DNA of 10,373 nt from contig JBDNFC010000101.1 in assembly GCA_041690035.1 (NCBI GenBank), positions 1 through 10,373 on the forward strand. The letters are read 5' to 3'. Positions within the stretch are counted from its first letter, which is position 1. Each line of letters starts with the position of its first letter. The translations under genes and the position numbers were made by a program. Shown in pieces: positions 1 to 6,523 of the stretch. The DNA is from CALSPH01 sp041690035 (GTDB lineage Bacteria > Bacteroidota > Bacteroidia > NS11-12g > UBA955). Under the pieces are notes generated by a model, which saw only the letters and a program-made list of their open reading frames with translations, was not told the origin of the DNA and ran no database searches.

Positions 1-512
1 TGGCCTACAATCCTGTTTCATCCAATTATGACTCTTCATTTAAAACAACTTATTGGTATAATACCAATAAAAGATTGGAAGGCAAAGAATTATATAAATA
101 TGATTTGTCTAGCCCTGCACCTAGCAAATGGGTTCCAAATAAACTGGAGATTTTTGATTATGCAACAGATGGCAGAGAAACAGCTAAAAACACTTATTTG
201 CAATGGGATGGAGGAAGCAAAGATTACAGATACGAAGGGAGAGAAGAGTACAAATGTTTTCAATCATCAGTTTCTATTGACAAAGTAGCAATTAATCCAT
301 CTTTTCAAATTTACCCGAATCCCACGAATAACGAAACCGTGTTTATTGATGCCAAAGAAAAATCTATTTTTACTATCTACAATAGTTTAGGAAAGATAGT
401 GCTTGATGGACAATTAGACCTAGGGAAAAATACTGTTTCACTAAATGGTTTGGTTTCGGGAATCTATTTTCTTTCTGATAATAACAGAACTCAAAAATTA
501 ATAATTCAATAA
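1..512 (+). CDS. Repeat-type T9SS cargo protein, C-terminal part (5' end outside window)
   Basis: Partial gene. The frame starting at base 3 is open from the window edge to TAA at 510-512, giving 169 visible residues, so the true start lies upstream; the in-frame TTG at 75 is not a credible start. The first part holds diverged copies of the Tyr/Asn/Trp repeat of the downstream genes (YWYNTNK at the start, then FDYATDGRE), with looser spacing than the strict 31-residue period seen there. A terminal cap ends in EEYKC (Cys codon 255-257), matching the Cys that ends the arrays downstream. From about base 303 comes a T9SS type A sorting domain: IYPNPTNNE, a central IYNSLGK strand, SGIYFL and the final KLIIQ. 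Such proteins are exported by Sec, cross the outer membrane through T9SS and lose the sorting domain. The molecular role of the repeat region is unknown. The next gene follows after 6 nt. Confidence 0.85.
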   Translation, partial: AYNPVSSNYDSSFKTTYWYNTNKRLEGKELYKYDLSSPAPSKWVPNKLEIFDYATDGRETAKNTYLQWDGGSKDYRYEGREEYKCFQSSVSIDKVAINPSFQIYPNPTNNETVFIDAKEKSIFTIYNSLGKIVLDGQLDLGKNTVSLNGLVSGIYFLSDNNRTQKLIIQ

Positions 513-521
513 ATAATTATG
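510..521 (+). promoter_or_regulatory. Recurring stop-to-start junction (translation initiation region)
   Basis: The stop codon, six bases and the start codon read TAA-ATAATT-ATG here, followed by AAAAAA. The same arrangement recurs at 1954-1965 (ATAATC), 3715-3726 (ATAATC) and 4966-4977 (ATAACC). There is no GGAGG-like Shine-Dalgarno; the region is A/T-rich, as is usual for Bacteroidota initiation sites. The constant 6-nt gap suggests translational coupling. It may equally be retained sequence from duplicated cassettes. Confidence 0.6.
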
Positions 522-1956
522 AAAAAATTATTAATAATCTTTTGTTTTTTGATGTCTAATGCAATTTTTGCTGGCGAAGGTGGGCGATATGTAAAATATT
601 GCAATGCAGATACAACATACTCTTATGAATATATTGTTGGCACATCGGTGAAAGAACTAACAGGCAGGGAATTAAACAAGTACAACAACAAAGGCGAAAT
701 AATTGAATTTGTTTCGCAAGAGTTTGTTGCGGCAAGCGCTATTTATCTAAATACCAGAAAATCTTTATATATTTATGATGGTAATGCAAACAATACCGAA
801 GAACTCCGTCAAACATGGAACGCAACAAACAATACTTGGGTAAACCAGACTTTAAGTAAATCTAATTACAATTCGGATAACAAAGTGACTGAACGCAGTA
901 ATTTCTTTTGGGTTAGTTCAACAAATAATTGGCGTCATGTTTCAAGAGAAAAATATGATTACGATTCCGATAAAAATATTTCGCAATTTGTTCAAGAGCG
1001 GCAAGATAATGTAATATTTTTATTAAAATTTGTTGTTAAAAATAATTACTATTATTTGCCTGGCAATAAGCTTAAGCAGCAAATTGTTTATGAATACAAT
1101 ACCACCACTAATTCTTGGGTTAATTTATACAACACTTTTTATTTTTACAATGCCAATAACCTGCTTACAGAGCAGCAAAATCAAGAATGGAATAGCGGAA
1201 TAAACAATTGGATAAATAGACAAAAAACGACCTATCAATATGATGCTAAAAATAATATGATAGAATATAAAAGTGAAAATTGGGATGCAATGAGCAATTC
1301 TTTTGTAAATAGTTCACTTTATTTAACGTGGTACAACACTAATAACGACCCCGCAAAACAAATTAGTCTGCGTTGGTTCCAAATTTGGAATGTGTGGGAT
1401 AGTATTGATAAAACGGATTTTGTGTACAACGCATTTAAAAAAGAAGAAACCTTGCTGTATTATACTTGGAGTATTGCAATGGAGAATGAATTATAAAAAA
1501 GAGAGTGAGTACGATAGCAAAGGCAGTTTAATAGCTGAAAAAAACTTTAACTGGGAGGTTGCTACAAGTCAGTTTGTGAATAGATCTCAAAGAAAATACG
1601 AATATAATAACGACACTTTTTTAACAGCCGAAGAAGACCATTACAATTGGAATGCCGCAATGAATAATTACGGCAACCGATCTAGATTTGAATATAGATG
1701 CCCTTTTAAACAGAACACCAATATATTTAATTTGGAAAACAATGCCTTTAATGTATTCCCTAACCCAATAGCAGGAAATATTCTGAATATTGTTATGCCC
1801 AATGTTTCTAATTATACCATTTATAACATAGAAGGCAAACAATTTATGAAAGGAAGGCTAGAAAAAGGAATAAACACAATAGAGGTTTCTGCGCTGCAAA
1901 AAGGTGTTTATTTAATTAAAACTGAGCTTGGCTCACAAAAAATAATTATTCAATAA
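519..1956 (+). pseudogene. Repeat-type T9SS surface protein, frameshifted
   Basis: The first reading frame runs from ATG 519 (Sec signal peptide MKKLLIIFCFLMSNAIFA) to TAA 1494-1496. The homologous remainder continues in the +1 frame to TAA 1954-1956 and ends in a T9SS type A sorting domain (FNVFPNP from about 1747, final KIIIQ). Repeat units of 31 residues run from 675 without indels up to 1418. The unit at 1419-1503 is 85 bp instead of 93, and the next unit (1504-1596) is again 93. An 8-bp loss between the two Trp codons of that unit (TGG 1467 in the first frame, TGG 1480 in the second) explains the shift. Only two Cys remain outside the signal peptide: codon 600 (KYCNADT) and codon 1699 (YRCPF). 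As read, a 325-residue product without sorting domain would be made, which could not be secreted by T9SS. A sequencing or assembly error is possible, but a change in the A-run at 1495-1500 cannot remove the stop. Confidence 0.85.
675..1596 (+). repeat. Tandem 93-bp (31-residue) repeat array in the frameshifted gene
   Basis: Ten units start at 675, 768, 861, 954, 1047, 1140, 1233, 1326, 1419 and 1504. Every unit is 93 bp except 1419-1503, which is 85 bp. The unit has the form aromatic-x-Y-D/N at positions 1-4, N near 7-8, T/I at 10, E at 11, aromatic (mostly W) at 17, aromatic (mostly W) at 24, and V/I-N at 25-26. The sequence of individual units has diverged strongly (for example 954-1046 lacks both Trp) while the length is kept. 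A shortened cap follows from 1597 (YEYNNDTFLTAEE). Confidence 0.85.
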
Positions 1957-1962
1957 ATAATC

Positions 1963-3204
1963 ATGAAAAAAACCAACATCAAACACTTAGTCAACCATTT
2001 TTTTGTCTTAACAGCAATCCTTGTTTCATTTCCAAACCTATGTTTTTCACAAACGCTTCCACCCCGAACGCCTAGTTCATTTAACATTAAGCAATTACAT
2101 TGCGGACATTCATTAACATCCCCTTTATTTGGGCCATGGCCTGGGCAGTTTGTAGAACTTGTGGCCGATAGTAATGGAAAACAAGGATGGGAAATATTTG
2201 GCACTATGATTGGTGCAGCAGATCTTCCTGGTGCTTGGTTAAAAGCACATTGGTCGCAGGTTTTAAACTGGAATAATAAACCAAGAGATAGTTTTTATAT
2301 GCCAAATTCAGACCCTAGACATCACATTAATAAGTGGGAATTGATGGTTGTAACTGAAAATTTTGACGGTCCTTTAAACTTTGGTTTAAATCAGTCTGAA
2401 AAATACTTAGATTCATTTGTAAAAAATACTTGGCAAAATGGAAATAGTGGAAACGGAGCTCCCATTATGCTTTGGACCAATTGGCCAGCTTTAGACGGCA
2501 CAACCTATTTTGCTGATTTTAAGAAATATGGTTTCTCAGAAAACGCTACCACATACACCGCCTTTCGACAATTGTTAGATTCATTAGAATTTAGGGGAGT
2601 AAATGGCAAAGGCGGATGGATTAGGATGCAAGATAATGCAAATGTAAATAGACCATCTGGTGCTCCTCCTGTTTACATCATACCTGGAAACAGAATGATG
2701 GCGCGTTTTTATGATGATGTTAAAGTTGGCAAAGTGCCAACAATAACAAACATGAACCAAATTTTACCTGATGGTGTTCATCCCAACCATATTGGAGCTT
2801 ACATGGTTTCACTTATTCATTATACTTGTATTTTTGGCAAAAGCCCAGTAGGATTATCAAACCAACTGCACTCGAGTGCGCCAGCAATAGATCCTTTGCT
2901 TGCAGCTTATATTCAAAATATGATTTGGGATGTGGCAAGTAAATATCCCCGTGCTGGATTGGTAAATAATCAAGGCACAGCTATTGATAATATAAAAACT
3001 GTAGATTTTACAGTTTTTCCAAATCCTGCAAATAGCATCATAAACATCTCAAATGTAAATGAAAATACAAGTACTGAAATTTTCCGTTCTACTGGACAAC
3101 TTATATTAAAATCTAACCTTAAAACTATAGATGTTTCCACCTTTCCTAAAGGCATATACATTATTAAAACAGATAACCTAAGCAAAAAACTAATTATTTA
3201 TTAA
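1963..3204 (+). CDS. Secreted SGNH-type hydrolase with T9SS sorting domain
   Basis: 413 residues. Residues 1-30 are a Sec signal peptide ending CFS-Q. The mature part opens with G48-H49-S50-L51-T52, a block I variant of the SGNH/GDSL fold (GNSL/GDSL in most members), which makes Ser50 the likely nucleophile. D270-G-V-H273-P-N matches block V (DxxHPN), with Asp270 and His273 completing the triad, followed by GAYMVSLIHYT and GKSPVGL as in many SGNH esterases. V-T-E-N near 130-133 sits where block III (GxND) is expected but is not canonical. Residues 348-413 are a type A sorting domain (VFPNPANS ... KGIYII ... KKLIIY). Known SGNH enzymes are mostly esterases, often deacetylating carbohydrates; the substrate here cannot be read from sequence. 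It starts 6 nt after the upstream stop and ends 3 nt before the lipoprotein gene. It is the only enzyme-like protein among the repeat proteins, so action on a surface polymer is an inference. Confidence 0.8.
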   Translation: MKKTNIKHLVNHFFVLTAILVSFPNLCFSQTLPPRTPSSFNIKQLHCGHSLTSPLFGPWPGQFVELVADSNGKQGWEIFGTMIGAADLPGAWLKAHWSQVLNWNNKPRDSFYMPNSDPRHHINKWELMVVTENFDGPLNFGLNQSEKYLDSFVKNTWQNGNSGNGAPIMLWTNWPALDGTTYFADFKKYGFSENATTYTAFRQLLDSLEFRGVNGKGGWIRMQDNANVNRPSGAPPVYIIPGNRMMARFYDDVKVGKVPTITNMNQILPDGVHPNHIGAYMVSLIHYTCIFGKSPVGLSNQLHSSAPAIDPLLAAYIQNMIWDVASKYPRAGLVNNQGTAIDNIKTVDFTVFPNPANSIINISNVNENTSTEIFRSTGQLILKSNLKTIDVSTFPKGIYIIKTDNLSKKLIIY

Positions 3205-3207
3205 CCC

Positions 3208-3714
3208 ATGAAAAAAATTACAATAATTTTAATTGCAACATTAACTTTTGCAGCTTGCAAGAAAAAAACGGATGAACCTGCCAAAAATAATCCAGTTACA
3301 TCTAAAAAACAACAAATATCTATGCTTGTAGATGGCATACCCTATTCTGTTGCAACAGGCGAAGTAACCGATGATAATATTTATGCTCATATAGCAAATG
3401 ACAGAAATCGATTTAATTTAAGTGCCTCTAAAGGCGACAAAGATTTTAGTATTACTCAAATACATGCGAAATTAGATACTTTAAACACCATACAAAATAA
3501 TGGTGTTATTGTATTTTCTCAATGGGAAGATGGGGCTTCTATTTATTCAACCATTGGCAATACAAAAGGGAAAATGAATTATTTAATTTCAAAAAAGAAT
3601 GAATATGTTACCGGTTTTCACTTGGTTGAAGGTACTTTTTATGGTGTATTATACAATGCGATGAAAACAGATTCTGTGGTGATAAGCAATGGACAAATAA
3701 AAATAGTAAATTAA
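3208..3714 (+). CDS. Small secreted lipoprotein, function unknown
   Basis: 168 residues. A short hydrophobic signal peptide ends in the lipobox F-A-A-C, with Cys17 followed by KKKTDE, so this is a lipoprotein cleaved by signal peptidase II. Charged residues just after the Cys are common in Bacteroidota lipoproteins, and in some species they direct export to the cell surface. The mature domain begins around MLVDGIPYSV and ends with EGTFYGVLYNAMKT and VVISNGQIKI. This resembles many small phylum-specific lipoproteins with a VDG...GTF...ITNG pattern, but no function is known to me. The gene at 6524 is a paralogue: the first 53 coding bases, signal and lipobox, are alike, and the C-terminal GTF...V-Y-N...I-S-N-G motif aligns. 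It starts only 3 nt after the hydrolase stop, so the two are very likely co-translated. The stop is followed directly by a second TAA. Confidence 0.8.
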   Translation: MKKITIILIATLTFAACKKKTDEPAKNNPVTSKKQQISMLVDGIPYSVATGEVTDDNIYAHIANDRNRFNLSASKGDKDFSITQIHAKLDTLNTIQNNGVIVFSQWEDGASIYSTIGNTKGKMNYLISKKNEYVTGFHLVEGTFYGVLYNAMKTDSVVISNGQIKIVN

Positions 3715-3726
3715 TAAATAATCATG
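3712..3726 (+). promoter_or_regulatory. Junction with tandem TAA-TAA before a repeat-protein gene
   Basis: The lipoprotein stop TAA (3712-3714) is followed by a second TAA, then ATAATC and the next ATG. The second TAA plus the 6-nt spacer is the same element that joins the T9SS genes at 510 and 1954. It therefore looks like the tail of an ancestral upstream gene carried along with the cassette. The effect today would be only a double stop. Confidence 0.5.
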
Positions 3727-4968
3727 AAAAAAATAACATTAATCTTAATTACAATTTTTTGCATTAACATAAACAGCCAAGCGGCCGAGTGCAGAAAAGA
3801 CACAGTTTTAAGCTATTCTTTTGAGCCAGTTCGTTTGGCAAAAAAAGTGTTTCAAAGGCAAATATTTACATACAACTCTGACAATAACCAAACTGAGGAA
3901 TTAAAGCAAGCATGGGATACCGCAACCAGATTATGGATTAATGCTAGTAAAACCAACATTAGTTATAATGCAAACAAAGACCAAACGGAACTTTTGACTC
4001 AAAATTGGAATACCACTGTCAGTGCATGGATTAACCAAAGCAGGATAAATAATTCATACGATGCTAATAAAAACAAAACACTAGATGTGAGGCAAAATTG
4101 GGATGCCACTGCTAATGCTTGGGTAAACACTTTGAAAACTACCGGTGCTTTTAATGCTAAGAATGAAAGAACAGAATTCCTTTCTCAAAGCTGGAGTGTC
4201 GTTGACAATGTTTGGGTAAACGGCCAAAAAAATGTTTGGAGCTTTAATAGCAGCGGTATTAGAACTGGATTTATAGTTTATTTATGGAAAATAGCCACCA
4301 ACGAATGGGGAACGCATGCTAAGAATACTCAAACCATTGGTGTGCATAATTTCATTATAAGATCAATTCGCGAAGATTGGAATGCCAGCGCCAATGCATG
4401 GGTTTTTGCTACAGACTATTATTACACCTATGATAGCTTTAAAAACACAACGGATATTTTAGGATATATATGGAACAATCCCACTAATGAATGGCTAAAT
4501 TACTATAAATCTAAAAGCATTATTAATACTTATAATAATAAAACCGAAGAACTTAATCAATTTTGGGACGGCAGTGATTGGCGAAATAGCTCTAAAAGCA
4601 CTTTTGAATATAGCAGCAGTAATTTCTTAATAGCTTCTGAAATTTTCGTCAATTGGAACGACATTGAAAAATATTTTAACACCCACACAAGGCAAGAAAT
4701 TGTTTGTAAAATGATAAGCTTGAATGTGAATAAAATTGCCAAAAGCAATAGTATTGAAATTTACCCCAACCCCAGCAACGGATTTTTTGCCATAAAATCG
4801 CAAACAAATATTGACGAAGTAACAGTTTACAATACTTTTGGCGCAATGGTTTTTACTGCTAAACCAACAGAAAACAATGTGCAATTGAATTTAGAAACCA
4901 AAGGTATTCATTTTGTAGTAATTAAAAGCAATGGGCAGGTATTTAATGAAAAAGTAATAGTACAATAA
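3724..4968 (+). CDS. Repeat-type T9SS surface protein, paralogue A
   Basis: 414 residues. A Sec signal peptide ends near INSQAA, followed by E-C23-RKDT. Residues 48-293 hold seven exact 31-residue units plus one of 29, then a cap (FEYSSSNFLIA ...) that ends in VC328KM. Cys23 and Cys328 are the only cysteines after the signal peptide, and they bracket the array. Units follow Y-x-Y/F-N/D-x-x-N ... T-E ... Q-x-W-N/D-x-x-x-N-x-W-V/I-N, reminiscent of YD/RHS repeats though longer than the usual 20-22 residues. From about residue 345 comes the type A sorting domain (IEIYPNPSNG ... KGIHFVVI ... KVIVQ). Export through T9SS to the surface or medium is expected; adhesion or a structural role is a guess. 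The protein shares signal peptide, cap and sorting domain with the next gene and follows the lipoprotein by 9 nt. ATG 3724 is the only start that keeps the signal peptide. Confidence 0.85.
   Translation: MKKITLILITIFCININSQAAECRKDTVLSYSFEPVRLAKKVFQRQIFTYNSDNNQTEELKQAWDTATRLWINASKTNISYNANKDQTELLTQNWNTTVSAWINQSRINNSYDANKNKTLDVRQNWDATANAWVNTLKTTGAFNAKNERTEFLSQSWSVVDNVWVNGQKNVWSFNSSGIRTGFIVYLWKIATNEWGTHAKNTQTIGVHNFIIRSIREDWNASANAWVFATDYYYTYDSFKNTTDILGYIWNNPTNEWLNYYKSKSIINTYNNKTEELNQFWDGSDWRNSSKSTFEYSSSNFLIASEIFVNWNDIEKYFNTHTRQEIVCKMISLNVNKIAKSNSIEIYPNPSNGFFAIKSQTNIDEVTVYNTFGAMVFTAKPTENNVQLNLETKGIHFVVIKSNGQVFNEKVIVQ
3865..4602 (+). repeat. Tandem 93-bp repeat array of paralogue A
   Basis: Seven 93-bp units start at 3865, 3958, 4051, 4144, 4237, 4330 and 4423. 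An 87-bp unit follows at 4516-4602, lacking two codons between its two Trp. Units at 4237 and 4330 have lost the Y-x-Y-D core (WSFNSSG, QTIGVHN) but keep length and both Trp positions. The loss of six bases, a multiple of three, contrasts with the 8-base loss in the frameshifted gene upstream. Confidence 0.85.
4811..4913 (+). repeat. Near-identical sorting-domain tract, copy 1
   Basis: These 103 bases pair with 6344-6446, offset 1533, with two mismatches by eye (ACA/GCA near 4822 and GTG/GTA near 4880). They encode the span from DEV(T/A)VYNTFGAMVF to LETKGIHF of the sorting domain. Bases on both sides differ at many more positions, including synonymous ones, between the two genes. Confidence 0.8.
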
Positions 4969-4974
4969 ATAACC

Positions 4975-6501
4975 ATGAAAAAAATAACACTCATTTTAAT
5001 CGCAACATTTTACATTGCTATTAACAGCCAAGCGGCTGAATGCAGAAGAGATACCGTAATTAGTTATACTTTTGTTGCTGGTACTGCTGTAAAAAATAAA
5101 ACGGGAAGGTTCATTTATGCTTATGATGCTAAGGATAATACAACAGAGCAGGTGAATCAATCTTGGAGTTTTGTAACCAATGCTTGGGTGAATACTGCCA
5201 AAGTTAATTACACCTATGATGCGCGAAATAATAAGACAAATCAGGTGAATCAAACTTGGAACACTGCCTCCAATGCTTGGATAAATACTTTGAATAATAG
5301 TTATATCTTTGATAGCAAAAATAATAATTCAGAACACCTTTACCAGATTTGGAACACGGGCAGCAATGCATGGGTAAATCATAGTATTCGTAATTACTCC
5401 TTTGATGCTCAAAACAATAAAACCGAGGATATTAACAAAGGTTGGAACACTATCACTAATACTTGGGTGAATGGTCCTAAAATTTATTACAGCTATGATG
5501 CCCGAAATAATAATACCATCAAAGTGTTTCAAAATTGGAACGCTGCCAGCAATGCTTGGATAAATAATTTAAGTAGTAATTATAGCTTTGATAGCAAAAA
5601 TAACAACACAGAATTTCTTTATCAAATTTGGAATACGGGCACTAACGCATGGAGAAATATTAGTATTTATAATTACACCTTTGATGCCCAAAACAATAAT
5701 ACCGAGGAGATTAGCAAATTGTGGAACACAGCCGCCAGCGCGTGGGATAATGTCAATAAATTTAATTTTACCTTTGATACTCGAAATAATAAGACAAATG
5801 AACTTCGTCAAAAATGGAATGTTGGAACCTCTGTTTGGGTAAATAATGTTAGCTATAATTACACTTTTGATAGCAAAAATAATAACACAGAATACCTAAC
5901 CCAAATTTGGAATACGAGCACTAGCGCATGGGTAAATGAAGATAAATATACTTACATTTACAATGCCAACAACAAGAAAACAGATTTGTTGGAGCAAGAA
6001 TGGAATACTACTGCTAGTGTATGGGTAAATGCCGATAAGAGAACTTATATTTACGATGGCAAGCAAAATAATATTGAAGAACAAGTCCAATTGTGGGTTG
6101 CCGCTTCCAATGTTTGGCAAAACTGGTATCGAGATTTATATGAATACAATAATAGTAATTTTTTAATTGCGAAGGAAAATTTTAACAATTGGAATGTTGC
6201 CGGCAGATATTATGCCATCCATACAAGAGAAGAAATTAATTGCAAAATGATTAAACTTAGCGTCCCTTCCGTAAACGCCCCTAGTTTTATTATTTACCCC
6301 AACCCGAGTAACGGCTCTTTTGTCATAAAAGCACAAACGAGCATTGACGAAGTAGCAGTTTACAATACTTTTGGCGCAATGGTTTTTACTGCTAAACCAA
6401 CAGAAAACAATGTACAATTGAATTTAGAAACCAAAGGTATTCATTTCATTGTTATAAAAACCAACGGACAGGTTTTTAATGAAAAAATAATAGTGCAATA
6501 A
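4975..6501 (+). CDS. Repeat-type T9SS surface protein, paralogue B
   Basis: 508 residues, the longest of the repeat proteins. The Sec signal peptide (ending INSQAA) is followed by E-C23-RRDT and a short lead-in (VAGTAVKNKTGR) that matches the frameshifted gene (VGTSVKELTGR). Residues 48-388 are eleven 31-residue units without a single indel. The cap is YEYNNSNFLIAKE ... EEINC423KM. Cys23 and Cys423 are the only cysteines, so a disulphide or capping role is possible. A type A sorting domain follows (IIYPNPSNGS ... KGIHFIVI ... KIIVQ). The units are Asn-rich, with two Trp spaced seven residues apart, and look like surface-exposed beta repeats of YD/RHS type; this is inference from pattern, and the function is unknown. 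It lies 6 nt after paralogue A and is clearly a duplication of it. Unit order shows a three-unit super-period, described separately. Confidence 0.87.
   Translation: MKKITLILIATFYIAINSQAAECRRDTVISYTFVAGTAVKNKTGRFIYAYDAKDNTTEQVNQSWSFVTNAWVNTAKVNYTYDARNNKTNQVNQTWNTASNAWINTLNNSYIFDSKNNNSEHLYQIWNTGSNAWVNHSIRNYSFDAQNNKTEDINKGWNTITNTWVNGPKIYYSYDARNNNTIKVFQNWNAASNAWINNLSSNYSFDSKNNNTEFLYQIWNTGTNAWRNISIYNYTFDAQNNNTEEISKLWNTAASAWDNVNKFNFTFDTRNNKTNELRQKWNVGTSVWVNNVSYNYTFDSKNNNTEYLTQIWNTSTSAWVNEDKYTYIYNANNKKTDLLEQEWNTTASVWVNADKRTYIYDGKQNNIEEQVQLWVAASNVWQNWYRDLYEYNNSNFLIAKENFNNWNVAGRYYAIHTREEINCKMIKLSVPSVNAPSFIIYPNPSNGSFVIKAQTSIDEVAVYNTFGAMVFTAKPTENNVQLNLETKGIHFIVIKTNGQVFNEKIIVQ
5116..6138 (+). repeat. Eleven perfect-length 93-bp tandem repeats of paralogue B
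   Basis: Units start at 5116, 5209, 5302, 5395, 5488, 5581, 5674, 5767, 5860, 5953 and 6046. Each encodes 31 residues of the form Y-x-F/Y-D-A/S-K/R/Q-N-N-x-T-E-x5-W-N-T-x-x-N/S-A-W-V/I-N-x5. The cap begins at 6139. No unit differs in length. Because the repeat is in phase and stop-poor on the other strand, several long antisense open frames appear here; they are artefacts of the repeat. Confidence 0.9.
5209..6045 (+). repeat. Higher-order repeat: three copies of a 279-bp, three-unit block
   Basis: Blocks are 5209-5487, 5488-5766 and 5767-6045. First units share D-A/T-R-N-N (5209, 5488, 5767). Second units share FDSKNNN and, except for one residue, YQIWNT (5302, 5581, 5860), with GATAGCAAAAATAA common to all three. 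Third units at 5395 and 5674 share FDAQNN and N/S-K-x-W-N-T; the third copy at 5953 has diverged (YNANNKKTDLLEQEW). This indicates growth by duplication of a three-unit block rather than of single units. Confidence 0.75.
6344..6446 (+). repeat. Near-identical sorting-domain tract, copy 2
   Basis: This is the partner of 4811-4913, in the same position of the sorting domain of paralogue B. The high identity stops sharply at GGTATTCATTT, after which the genes read TGTAGTA and CATTGTT. Confidence 0.8.
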
Positions 6502-6523
6502 ATAAAAACAAAAAAATAAAACC

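Noticed and set aside
28..288. An 86-codon + strand frame overlapping the first gene
   Set aside because: It lies in another frame of a gene with clear T9SS sorting-domain coding and encodes nothing recognisable.
1390..1500. Possible separate gene starting at ATG 1390 and overlapping the frameshifted gene
   Set aside because: The first part of this frame (before about 1480) does not fit the repeat, whereas the part from the Trp codon at 1480 continues the 31-residue register of the upstream frame, so it is the same gene after a frameshift.
1485..1503. Programmed ribosomal frameshift at the A-run
   Set aside because: The stop TAA overlaps the start of the run, slippage within the run would occur after the stop, and the unit is 8 bp short, which a programmed shift would not explain.
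5116..6138. CRISPR-like regular repeats
   Set aside because: The 93-bp periodicity is translated in frame with conserved residues and there are no conserved short repeats separated by unrelated spacers.
4996..6417. Several long open frames on the minus strand inside the repeat genes
   Set aside because: They mirror the in-phase 93-bp repeat of the + strand genes and have no independent start context or domain signature.
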